Below, in pieces: positions 34,182 to 44,939 of a stretch of 64,000 bases of DNA; positions within the stretch are counted from its first letter, which is position 1; the number at the start of each line of letters is the position of its first letter. The stretch is from contig NC_092312.1 of the NCBI RefSeq assembly GCF_036785885.1, forward strand, positions 26,960,001 to 27,024,000, given 5' to 3'. The notes under the pieces are model-generated. The model had not been told where the DNA came from, did no database searches, and worked only from the letters and a program-made list of their open reading frames with translations. The translations under genes were made by a program, and so were the position numbers. Source of the DNA: Coffea arabica. Lineage: Eukaryota; Streptophyta; Magnoliopsida; Gentianales; Rubiaceae.

Positions 34182-34963
34182 GGGATAATTTCAGAAACCT
34201 CCCTTGAGGTTTTTGACAATTTCACCTAGTACCCTTAAAGTTTTTAATATTACGCATGCCTCCCTTGATCCTACAAAATGACCATAATATCCTTAACATA
34301 TTAATATTTTTTCATGCAATTAAACAATTCTCTCCTAATCTTGTTCATATGAATGCATTACATAATTAGACATTTAATGGAAACAAAAAAAAATCCGCTC
34401 ATCGAATAAACTAATCATGTTCTAAACACAATAATAACATATTAAAAATTAATTTTAGCTTTGTTTGGAGAATCTAGAGATGAATAGAAAAAGATGTAAA
34501 TTGGGTTTAAAAAGAATAGGATTAGTATTGATACTCCAATATTTGAGGGATAGGATGTTATATTGATGTGGTTATTAAAATTTTTTGAGTTTAACAGTGC
34601 AAATTTTTTAAATTTTGATTGAGGTTTTAGAATTTAGGAATTGATGGTAGTAATAGTCATGGTGATAATGGTATTAGTTTGAAATATGGTAATATGAAAG
34701 GTTGAAAATAATAGAGATGAGGGTTGAAAATGAGTTTGAGATTTTTTGCATGTTCCATAGTTTTTGAATCATTTTATAAAAAAGTAAAATGAATTTCATA
34801 ATTGTATGAGGGCATTTTGGGTTATTCATTCAAAATTTTGACCATTAAATAGTTTTTGTTACAAAAACTATAAACTCGGGGGAGGCATATGTAATTTTTT
34901 AAAATCTTAAGAGAATTAAGTGAAATTGCTAAAGACCTTAAGGGAGGTTTCTGAAATTATCCC
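34182..34963. mobile_element. MULE-type MITE, 782 bp
   Basis: The ends GGGATAATTTCAGAAACCTC and its inverse form inverted repeats of about 60-80 bp, flanked by an exact 9 bp target duplication TAAACTCTA (34173-34181 and 34964-34972), the Mutator hallmark. The termini match those of the 5.4 kb MULE at 39221-44614, so this is probably an internally deleted or non-autonomous member of that family. No coding content. Confidence 0.92.
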
Positions 34964-34972
34964 TAAACTCTA

Positions 34973-36351
34973 TACCAAACAGATAGGTTTTGAAACGAAA
35001 TCTTTTATGTGTAACTTTACCTTGAGCATTGATTACACTTTGTCCCCTTGAGTTAGGGCATTGTCTCATTTTATTCCCATCAACCAAAATAGATTCACTT
35101 TCCTTTAATTAGTATTATTTTTTGAATATGCATAAATTGGCTATAAAATTATAATGTATAATGCTTAAAATTATTATACTTTATTTCCAAATATTATTGA
35201 CAAAAAAAATCTCATATAGTTTTTTAGAAGAAACTCTATAAGTTCACTTTGATTTCGATAGTTCTTTGAATTTAATTCTCTGATTTTTTTGAGATAAAAT
35301 TAGCGGCTTCAATAAATTATTTTGCCTCATATCAAGTATAGGTAACTTCATTTGCTCTAATATCTTTTGAAATATTTATATTAACATTACAATATTTGAC
35401 CCTAAAAAACTAAAAAAATGATTTATGTAAGAAATCAATAAATTTGGTATGAATAAAATGGTCATGGCAAAATTTTATTGATAAATATTTTGGAAGCACT
35501 TTGTCAAAATTTATGTAAACAAGAGATAATGATGAATGGAAGTTAAACATAAACTAACAATTATGTGGTTTTGATTATATTAAATGAACACGTTTTAATA
35601 CTTAAAAATATTTGCTTCTAACTAAGAAAGGATGTATCTGTTAAAGCAAAACACTTAAACAAATTTGAAAACTTATTATGACACAAGTCACACAACTAGC
35701 AATACGAGTCCAAATATAAACTAGTACTAGTTTACCTATTATTGAAGTCAGTGATTATATTTAAAAAAAATGTATATCTTTCCTACAATGAATTATATTT
35801 TTTATTTAACCACTTTAGAGTTTTAAATTAAAATGTATTATGAGGTTAAATAATTATAGTACCTCAATACATAATGTGCTATTAAAACTGAAAAGGGGAG
35901 AAAATGTTATTTGACTCTAAAAGGGGTATTGACTAAACAACCGAAGTTTTTTTTTGCTCATTGATAGGTGCAAAATGGACAATTTACTCATTATATTAAT
36001 TTTTTTTATGACACAAACTCAACCTTTAACTAGTCTTGCAGGAACAAAATGTATAATCTTTAGGATGAGAGCGCAAAGTGAGACTACCTCCAAGTCTTTG
36101 GGGGCAAAGTGTGATTAACCCTATACAAATTTGATTAACTGCAAATTAGTTAAATGACTCCAACCCGGTGTTCTTTTTTTTATCTGTCCTTTTATTATAT
36201 CAAGAAAGCATTTATGAATTTTTGTTTTCAAATTTACCCTTATTTATCGTCTCAACTTTCTTGAGTTGGGATTACAAAAAATTAAATGCAGTATTTGTAG
36301 CATTAAACGCAAAAGTAGCTAATTACGAAGAATTAAATTGTGAAATATGCC
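34973..36351. other. Intergenic, no supported gene
   Basis: AT-rich with short frames only. It leads into the promoter-like sequence at 36352. Confidence 0.6.
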
Positions 36352-36750
36352 TATAAATAGGACCCGAGGGAGTATTATCTGTTCTAGTCCTTGCAAATTA
36401 GTTCGAATAGTGCCTTCAAGTTAAAGATTTCTCTCCCTCTCTTTTTTTTTTTTAAAAAAAAAATCTTCCTAGCTTTGGTTTCTGCATGCTAAAGACTTGC
36501 TATTCCAAATGTCTCAAGATGTTGTTTCCTGCGTAAGTGCTAAATCTACTAGCTTTACATTATGAAAATCTTGCTCACGCCTTTTCGTCTTCCCCTGTTT
36601 TGGTAGAAAATCATGGTTAATGCCTTTTTATGATGAATGGTTTTCCAAGCGTAGTAACTTTTCTAATCCATCCAGGATAATCCAGCAAATGGTCCACTTG
36701 AACTTGCATGTATTCAACAGTTTGCAACTGCTGGGCTGATTCTAAATTTG
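36352..36750 (+). pseudogene. 5' fragment of an unidentified gene: promoter and two exons, cut at the duplication breakpoint
   Basis: A TATA box (TATAAATAG, 36352-36360) is followed about 150 bp later by ATG at 36509. Exon 1 (36509-36532) ends at a consensus GTAAGT. Exon 2 (36676-36750) follows a TCCAG acceptor and encodes DNPANGPLELACIQQFATAG and five more residues, in frame with exon 1, ending at GTAATT. I do not recognise the family. No following exon is found: homology to unit B begins at 36749, right at the exon 2 donor, and the exons are absent from unit B. The most economical reading is a gene truncated at, or by, the rearrangement. Confidence 0.45.
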
Positions 36751-37370
36751 GTAATTATTTTGTTCCACCATGAGGTTCGACAAAGTGACAACTAAGGATG
36801 CAAACAAGTCGAGTCGAATTGAATTTTGATTTAATCGAACTAAGTCTCAACTTAATTTTATGAGACTCGACTCGAACTCGAGCTCGACCTCGACGAGTTC
36901 AAAATCAAGTTTGAGCTTAAAAAAATAAAAAAAATAAATATTTTAATTTTTTAAAAATAAAATATATTTATTTTATTTTTTAAAATGAATAAAATAATAA
37001 TTTTTCTTAATAAATAATAAAATATTAGGAATATATATATATATATATATATAATTTTACTATTTTAATAAAAATAATATATATAATCGAAACGAACTTA
37101 ATATTTTTAAATTCGAATTCAAACTTGAGTTCAAGTTTATCTCGAGCTCGATAATAGTCGAGTTCGACTTGAGCTCATACTCGAGTCGCTCGCGATCGGT
37201 TTATGAATGATTCGATTTGTTTACAACCCTAGTGACAGTATTCTATTCGAATTAGATATCATAGATAGGTATTTTAATAAGCGACATAAACAATTACAAT
37301 GGCATGCGATTGCGTTCATGTTAATATTCAATTTACTCCCATTATTGCTGGTGTCAAGTGTACTAGCTAG

Positions 37371-38220
37371 GCTCTGTTTGGCGCACTTATTTTTTGGGTG
37401 TTCTTTAAAGACAAATTTTATTTACAACTTCATCTATACGAACCCTCTAAAAATATCCACAAAATTTTTTTAAAAAACTCCAACACAAACAATACACTAA
37501 TAAAACACCCACTGGGCACTGACCACACCATTCTTGATTCTATCACCACTACTTCCTTCTACCACCATCACCACTTTCCTACCAATCACTGTTATCATCT
37601 CCTTTCTCCTCTTCCTCTCAATTCTTCCTTACCGTTACCCTTTCCTTCCTCCTCATCTTTTTCTCATCCCTTCTCTCTTCAACTTTGCTTCCTACCTTTC
37701 TTGTGACCCCCCCATCCCCCCTGCAAAATTGGGACAAGATCCAATAAGGGATGGGGGAAGGGGTCACGGAAAAGGCGGGAGAGAATGAGGGAGAAGGGAA
37801 AGGGAAAAGGAGGAACGAGAGAAGGAAAAAAATAGGACAAAGGAAGGGGCTGACGGTTGTGGACAATAAGTAAGAGGAGTCTAGGGTGTTGGGGGAGGAT
37901 GATGAGAAAGTAGGGGGTGGCTGTGTGAGTATGGCAAAGGTGGTAATGGTGGAGGTGGTGGCCAGCGGTGAAAAGGGGTAGTAATAATGGAAAGAAGGAG
38001 AGAAAGGAAAGGGATTGGTGGCGGGGAAAGGGTGGGGGAGGCTGTTGGTCAGCGTGCTAGCCCGCGTGAGTGGCGCAATAAGGGTGGCAGAATTTTTCTA
38101 CTGTCCTTCAAATACACAAAAAAGTTTTATAAAGATTGGATATTAAATTACAATAAAATTTTAAACAAACTCCCAAAATACATCTCATCCGGATTCCGGA
38201 CCCTAAATTTCCGTGCAACT
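37371..38220. repeat. Pyrimidine/purine-tract repeat, MITE-like, present in both units
   Basis: Begins AGGCTCTGTTTGGCGC, a MITE-like terminus, then a CTTCC-rich tract (37550-37700) and a purine-rich tract (37740-38090). Its right part (38140-38180), read in reverse, resembles the left interior of the element at 33165 (TTTTGGGAGTTTGT.TAAAA). The matching copy lies at 53013-53850. A clear right terminus was not found. Frames of about 100 codons here are repeat artefacts. Confidence 0.5.
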
Positions 38221-39220
38221 GAACTTCTTAGCATTACTATTGTTGTTGTTCTAGTGAAACTGGGAAACCAAGTCACAAAACGCAATTAACTTGACAATTG
38301 TTTTTCATTAGGATTAATTATCCTGTGCGACTTGTGAGGGATGGTGTCCAAATCCAATTAGCAGAAGTAATGAAATGATAAAAGTGCCCTTTAAAAATTA
38401 TATTTACCTCCCTTAAGATTTATTCAAATTATAAAAAGACGCTATAATTTGACTAAAAAGCAATTTATCCCTTTGAATAGCCAACTATTCATAAAAAATT
38501 TCCTAATGTGATCCAAAAAAGAATGAAACCCAAATTAAAAGAAAACAGTTGCTAACTACTAAGAAATAAAACAATAAAACAATAAAATTGATAAATCCTC
38601 TCCCTCTTCTTCCTATGACTTGTTTCAAAAACTACCACGTTCTTTGAACCTTTTTTTTCCATAAAACAAGTATCTATAACATTGAAATACACAATTTGGT
38701 ACAAGAATGTATAACTTAGCTATACTTTTATGATCTTTTATGCATAATATATTAACATTTTATTTTTTTTTCATATAAGTGTCTTTGTTGAATTTTTAAT
38801 TCTGATTTCCAAAAGGGGGCCTATCCAAGAAATTAAAAATTCAATGATTAGAGGTGAATTTAGAATCAATATTTTCTTTAATAAAAAAGGGGTTTAACTA
38901 TTTGCACACTAAGATAGGAAAAAGTTGTCTAAAATAGCAATTGTATAACAATTAAGACTAAAGAAACTACATCTTTGATCGAAACATCAGTACTATAGTT
39001 GGTGATGCCGTATGATGAAAGTTTTGATTACACTAAGCAGTAACCTACAGAGAAAATGAAAGAATGGTTGGAAAAAGGATTAGTAATTAATGTGTTTTTT
39101 GAGAATTACATGAACAATTTGGTTGCAATTGACTAGTAAAAAGTACTTAATTAATTAAAAATGTTGGCTATTTAAAGCAATGTACCGATTTATGTATGCT
39201 ACAGGGTTAGTTTTAATATA
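38221..39220. other. Non-coding part of unit A
   Basis: Aligned closely with 53860-54790 of unit B. No gene seen. Confidence 0.7.
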
Positions 39221-40120
39221 GGGATAATTTCACAAACCTCCCCTGAGGTTTCTGACACTTGCACTGAGACCCCTCTAGATTTTAAAAATTACACCTAGCT
39301 CCCCTGGCAGATTATTGAGGCCCAAATCTGACATGCAGAGCACTGAAATGACCTATTTGTCCTCAGAGAATACATTTGCATTGACATTAACTGCCTACAC
39401 AAATGCATTTGGAGGTTTCTAATTATGTTTAACTAGAATAACAGAAATTTAATGTCTAATGAAGGTGATTAAAAAATGATTACTCCTAGGCACCAATAGA
39501 AGATGTAATTGGCGCCAACTTCTGATAATGAGTGATGTGACGAGGCTGATTGAACAGATGTATCTTGCATTGTAGATACAAACCTCAGATAACATGTCTT
39601 ATATCTAAATGCTAAGAAACGGGATAATGAAGAAGGCAATGGAACTGGTGTGAAGCTGTCTTCATTTGGTGGAAGTTAAGCTTCTTAGAAGCAGAAATTG
39701 AGGTACCAATTTTCATTTTCAGATATGCAGTACTATAATCTCGTCTGTTGTAATGAATCAGTTTGTTAAAAAAGTGCATGTTATCTATTAAGGTACTAAT
39801 CTTGATCAGTAGATGTGTCAAGAAACTAAAGATGTTTGTTGCTTCATGCAGTACTGTAACTAAAGATGTTTCTTGAAATTTCATGCACGATGGATGCATG
39901 GAAGATGTTTTCTGGAAATTTCATTAACTTCTATTAAAAATGTGCATGAATGTATTAGCAAATATTGACTGTTTTGCTTGATCAGTAGTTTCCGTTGATA
40001 TGTAGTGAGATGTATGCTGATGTGTTTTTGAAAATTATATGTGTTTCTGTAAGAATGTATAGGTAGGAAGCATGCACTTTTATGTAATCACTATTTTGCA
40101 TCCAAATCTGAAAATGTAGG

Positions 40121-43100
40121 ATGGGGACTATTGCTGCTGCATATGACATTGCTGTTCACTGTAATGCAAACAAAATCAGGATTCCAAATGTTGATCCAAG
40201 TGGCTACTCATACATTAACTTGTTGTTTGATGTAACTGAAAAGGCACTGAGCAAGATAAGTGGGAATGTTAACATGATTATGCAGATGAGATGTGAAATT
40301 CCTAGAAAAAAACTGCATGATGGATGTTAATGATGATTATTCTGTTAGTGAAATGTTCAAAATACATCAATCTAAGCTAGTGATAAACTTGCATGTCTCT
40401 GATATAGAAATTATCCCTGCTAATGAAGAGAATAACTTAGTAAATCCGACTACTGTGAACATGCAAGATACTCTGGTTATTAGTTAACAGAATAAGAGGA
40501 TTGTAGCTATAGATGTTGATATCTCAGATGATCAGTATGGAGATTCTAACTCTGATTCTTCATGGAGACACAATCCATATAGTGACAATGAGGATGAATT
40601 AGTTCTTAATAGGGTCTCAAATGATGATAGTGAGGAAAGTGATACTAATTTTTCTGATTTTGAAGACAATGAAATGGAAATTGTGGTGCCTGATTCTGAA
40701 AGTGAGGAAGGGGATAATTCTAGGAAACAGTTATAAGATCAAAGATGTGGATTTACAATCCTAAACATGACATTGAATTTGAGAAGGGTGAATTATTCAC
40801 CAATGTGGATGCATTCAGAGCTGTCTTAAAAGATTATGTTATTCAAAAAGGTTTTCCACTTCTGAGATTGAAAAATGAGAGATCGAGAGTGACTGCTATA
40901 TGCAATGCTAAGGGATGTCAGTGGAGAATACATGCATCACCAATGGCTGATAATATAACTTTTCAGATTAAAAGTTACCAACCACAGCACACTTGTGTAA
41001 TGGATAAACACTGTGCTGAAGCCACTTGTGATTGGATGGCCAAGAAGCTGGTTGGTGTCATGAGAGATCATCCTATTATGACCAGTAAAGGTGTAGAGGC
41101 AAAGTTGAGAAAGTATGGTGTGAAGCCAAGTAAAATGCAGATTTTCAGAGCTAAGAACAAAGCACTTAATGAAATAGAAGGCACACATGCTGAATCTTAT
41201 TCTAAACTCCCCTCATATGCTGAACTGTTAAGGAACAATAATCCCAATAGTATTTATAAAATACATTATGATAGGCCAAATCTATTAATTGAGCCTAAAT
41301 TTCTGAGAATATTCATTAGCTTTAAAGCTCAAAAGCCGGGATTTCTAGAAGGTTGTAGACCTTTTGTGGGATTTGATGGATGTTTCTTGAATGGTCCATT
41401 TGGAGGTGTGCCTCTTACAGCAGTTGCTTTGGATGCAAACAACAGCATTTGCTGTAACTGAATGCGAGAACAAGGATACTTGGAGGTGGTTCTTCTACTA
41501 CTTTCAAGAGTTCTTTGGACCATTAGACAACAACATCCCTTTAACTTTCATGAGTGATAGGCAGGAGGGACTGAATCTTGCTTATGAGGAGATATTTCCT
41601 GATGCAACTGGTAGGCATTGTTGTAGGCATATATGTAGCAATTTCAAGTCTCAGTTTCCAGGAATATTACTTAGAAGTTTCTTTTGGAAGACAGCAAAAA
41701 GTTATGATGTTGTTGACTATAATAAAGCAATGGCAAGTATTAAAGATATTAACATTGCTGCTTGGAGATATCTGGACAAAATTCCAAGAAGTTCCTGGTG
41801 TAGGCATGTCTTCTCATCTGAACTTAAGTGTGATCATGTAACAAATAATTTCACTGAATCCTTTAATAATTGGGTTGGTGATCTTAGAGGAAAGCCTATA
41901 TTGACATTAGTTGATGGTTTGAGGAGAAAGTTCATGAAAAAGTTGCATAAGAGGTACCAAAAATGTTGCACTTTGACTGCTAATATCACTCCCAAGATTG
42001 CTGAGAAACTCACACAGATTAGCCAAGCATCAAGAAAATGTGAGATACATATGGCTAGTGAAGATACATTCGAGATTGGTGATGTTGATAGAAGCTACAT
42101 AGTTAATCTCAGCAAAAGAATCTGTGATTGTGGTGCTTTTCAAATATCTGGAATTCCATGTAAACATGCGGCATTGGAAATTATTTACAGGAGGAAAAAA
42201 TTGAAACATTACTGTGAAGCCTGGTTCACAAGGGACATGTATTTGAAGGCATACTCTGAAATGATTCATCCTATTCCTGATGTGAAAAGGTGGCCTGCGA
42301 TGCCTAATTTACTCCCAAAAACTGTGTTGTCACCTCCTTTGCGAAGAGCTCCTGGTAGACCAAGAGTAAATCGAAGAAGGGAAGCTGATGAGAGAGCTTC
42401 CTCTTCACAACCAAAAAGGAGCAGCACTCTCAAGTGTGGCCATTGTGGAGCTTTTGATCATAATAAGAGGACCTGCAAAGGACAACCTGTGCACAGAACG
42501 ACTGCAAACAAAACCATAGCTGAACTGGTAGTTTCTCATTTTATCACTGAACTGCATCATCTTACATTGATTTTTGTTATGTGCTACTCATTTGAAGTTG
42601 TTATCACAGATGACAAATAGGAGAGGTAGACCAGGCAGAGGAATGGCCAGCACAGGCTTATCAGGAGCTGTACTTTGGGTATTCTACTGCCAGTTTTATG
42701 TTTCATTCCTTATCTATTACAATTATATATGTGAAAAGGTTTCCAGGGACTCACAAGTACTTTCATTTCACAGGATTATGCAGAAGGAGCAGTACCTATA
42801 GTTCACTCCAGTCAAGGGAGCAATCCTAGTCCTACTGGTCATAATGGAGGTGTTAACGTGCAGAATAATTGTCAAACTACTGCGGCAGGCTCTAACAGAA
42901 AGGTAATAACTTGTATATTATAGCTTGTGTAAAAGAATAACAAGTTCTGTGATCTAATTTTTGCTTATTTGAACTTGACTTTCATCCTATTATGTTTATA
43001 GAGAGGAAGACCTGCTTCAAACAATCCTTCTACTTCAACAGTCAGAGGTACTGGTAGGACCAAAAGTACTAGAATATACTCCAATCCTCAGGTTCCAGTT

Positions 43101-43211
43101 CATTCGACTTCTGACATAGCTGAAAATGCTACACTTGTCAACATGAATGCACCACCAAATGTGAACTCTAATAGCATTAGCAGTACTAGCACTTTCAGTA
43201 ACTGGTTTTGA
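40121..43211 (+). pseudogene. MULE transposase (MURA-like), frameshifted
   Basis: Recognisable parts in order: an N-terminal PB1-like segment (40121-40480, MGTIAAAYD then VNDDYSVSEMF), an acidic linker (40488-40735), a MuDR-type DNA-binding domain (from about 40745, FRAVLKDYVIQKGFPLLRLK), the DDE core with GFDGCFLNGPFGG (first D, about 41366), TFMSDRQEGL (second D, about 41550) and NNFTESFNNW (E, about 41850), a SWIM zinc finger (CDCGAFQISGIPCKH, 42125-42170) and a CCHC knuckle (CGHCGAFDHNKRTC, 42436-42477). Later exons near 42609, 42775-42900 and 43003-43211 carry RGRP AT-hook-like motifs. Breaks: a frameshift near 40315, stops at 40485-40487 and 40734-40736, and a small deletion near 41448 between D1 and D2 that loses the usual Y-P-(I/L)-A segment. 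It cannot make a full transposase. Confidence 0.88.
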
Positions 43212-43686
43212 GTTGCCAATTCAGACTAGTTAGCATGTAATGATTAGTTTAGTTTCTTTTGAATTTGGTGCTGCTATTTGGAAATGTACTAGAAGTTAGG
43301 ACTGCTGAAATATTTTGTTAATGGGAGCTCACACTCTTTCACACTATTAGTGGTGCAATTCTCACCATCTATTCTAGAAACTATCCTGGTAGATGGTGTT
43401 TTGTAATTCTGGATTGCATTGATGAAAATGTTATATGTTCTGTTGGCCAGAAAAGTTGCATTTTAACATGTGTAATGTAACTATTGCTATTGTTCAGTTG
43501 CTATTGATCAAATTAGCATACTGGTGCTATTCCCTTTCACATACAATGACTGTAAACTACTGCATACATGGATTTTACATTAGTTTATGTAGCATTCTAA
43601 CTGACATAGCTGGATAACTTTCATTTGGCTTTCACCACCAAAGGCATACTACAACTGCTATATTGTTGCAGCAGATTTACATGAAT

Positions 43687-44178
43687 TCAGGAGCTGATTG
43701 ATTTTACTATTTGAATGAAAATATATATAGCTAACAGTAGCATATTAGTAATGAGCAGCACGTTTCCTAAGACACTTTGAGCTGGAAATTGTCTTTGCAG
43801 TTCCACATTAGGTTCAGATTGCCTTTCTGAAATGCCAAGCACTCTAGCTCTGCTAATATCCCTTTCCCTGTTTGTGTTTTGGTTACTTCTTCTGCTATTA
43901 ACTTCTTCTTCTCCTCCTCCATCATACCATTTGAAATAACTGCATTTTGAGCAGCAGAAATATAATTTGTCTGGATTCTTTTCGCTCTCTGATATCTTCA
44001 CTGTGGCCTTGCAATTGCAGTAGCAATATCTATTCTTAATACTGAAAGTTGTTGGTGAATTCCAGAATTCTGTTGGTTGGCTTGAAGAGGCCATGAATCT
44101 GCTAAACGTTTTCAGCTTAGCCTTCTGTGAATGCTCCTCATAGTCTTTTGGCTCTTGAGGATAAAATGTGCTTTCCAA
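43687..44178 (-). CDS. GRF zinc finger + C-terminal transmembrane protein, MULE cargo
   Basis: Single open frame of 163 codons; the more likely start is the ATG of MASSSQ (about 44094), giving 135 aa. The zinc-finger segment has the GRF pattern: C54 and C56 in YCYCNCK, then NPDKLYFCC (C75/C76), C79, and YFKWYD (F82, W84, D86). GRF fingers of APE2, NEIL3 and topoisomerase III alpha bind single-stranded DNA; small plant GRF-transmembrane proteins have no known role. Residues about 138-158 form one hydrophobic helix followed by a short polar tail, so a tail-anchored membrane protein is predicted. The gene is read inward from the right inverted repeat and converges on the transposase. No intron or stop is needed. 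It is the only intact gene of this MULE. Confidence 0.8.
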   Translation of the reverse strand: MESTFYPQEPKDYEEHSQKAKLKTFSRFMASSSQPTEFWNSPTTFSIKNRYCYCNCKATVKISESEKNPDKLYFCCSKCSYFKWYDGGGEEEVNSRRSNQNTNRERDISRARVLGISERQSEPNVELQRQFPAQSVLGNVLLITNMLLLAIYIFIQIVKSISS

Positions 44179-44939
44179 ATTTGCATGAAAAAATTTGCCT
44201 TAAAGAGGCCACGGAATCTGCTATTGAGGATGTTTATATGCACAATCTTTTCCAAATTTTTGGCCGTTGGAAGATTGCATCAGACCGTTGCCTATTCCTG
44301 TGCATTATACCGTTGCCTACTGAAGAGTGCTTGGTGTAATAGAAGAACTTTTCCTAAATTACATTTATACCCCTTCAACTTTGATAATCATGTCTACCTT
44401 GTTATTAACTACCAATCTTGTACTAATATAGTTCCATTGAGGGCATTCATGGAATATCATTATCAACTCTGTCATGACAGGAATATTGGATTGCTAATTG
44501 GACTGAATTGTTACCAAAATGTGAAAAGTAAGGGAGTTAGGTGTAATTTTTAAAATCTGGAGGGGTCTCAATGCAAGTGTCAGAAACCTCGGGGGAGGTT
44601 TGTGAAATTATCCCTTTAATATATACACAAGCCACATGGGAGAAACATTTATCGCCAGTCAACAGGGTATAACTGTACTTTGCTCACAAACCACAACATT
44701 ATATGCATAGAAATGCCGTTAAACAAAAAGTAGACGGTCCCAGATTGTATGATTCCTCGCCCATGGGCAGAGAAAATCATCCAGATCGAAATTTCTCTTG
44801 CACGTTGAAGTTCCAATTTGGTTCCGGAGTTCAGCTCAATCCAATTTGGTTCCGGAGTTCCGCTTAATATATTACTTTTTAGTGTTTTACGATATTCAGG
44901 TTTTAAATTCTTCAGCTGACTCCTTAGACCGCACAAATC

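Larger units (their letters stand above)
39221..44614 (+). mobile_element. Mutator-like element (MULE), 5.4 kb, two genes
   Basis: Terminal inverted repeats of about 80 bp start GGGATAATTTCACAAACCTC. An exact 9 bp target duplication TTTAATATA flanks it (39212-39220 and 44615-44623). Unit B, around 57070, has a single copy of the target and no element, which proves insertion after the duplication. Inside are a decayed MURA-like transposase on the plus strand (40121-43211) and a GRF zinc-finger/transmembrane gene on the minus strand (43687-44178), convergent, the same layout as mudrA and mudrB. The first 900 bp (39300-40120) is non-coding. Confidence 0.95.

Noticed and set aside
37398..37866. 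Overlapping frames of about 80-100 codons, mirrored at 53031-53617
   Set aside because: They come from the CTTCC-rich tract and differ between units in ways that do not preserve a protein.
44649..44936. 95-codon minus-strand frame just upstream of F-box copy A, repeated at 57104-57391
   Set aside because: Its conservation is explained by the recent duplication. The few differences I noticed between the copies change amino acids (K/E, G/R, S/T, V/F), giving no sign of purifying selection, and no family is recognised.
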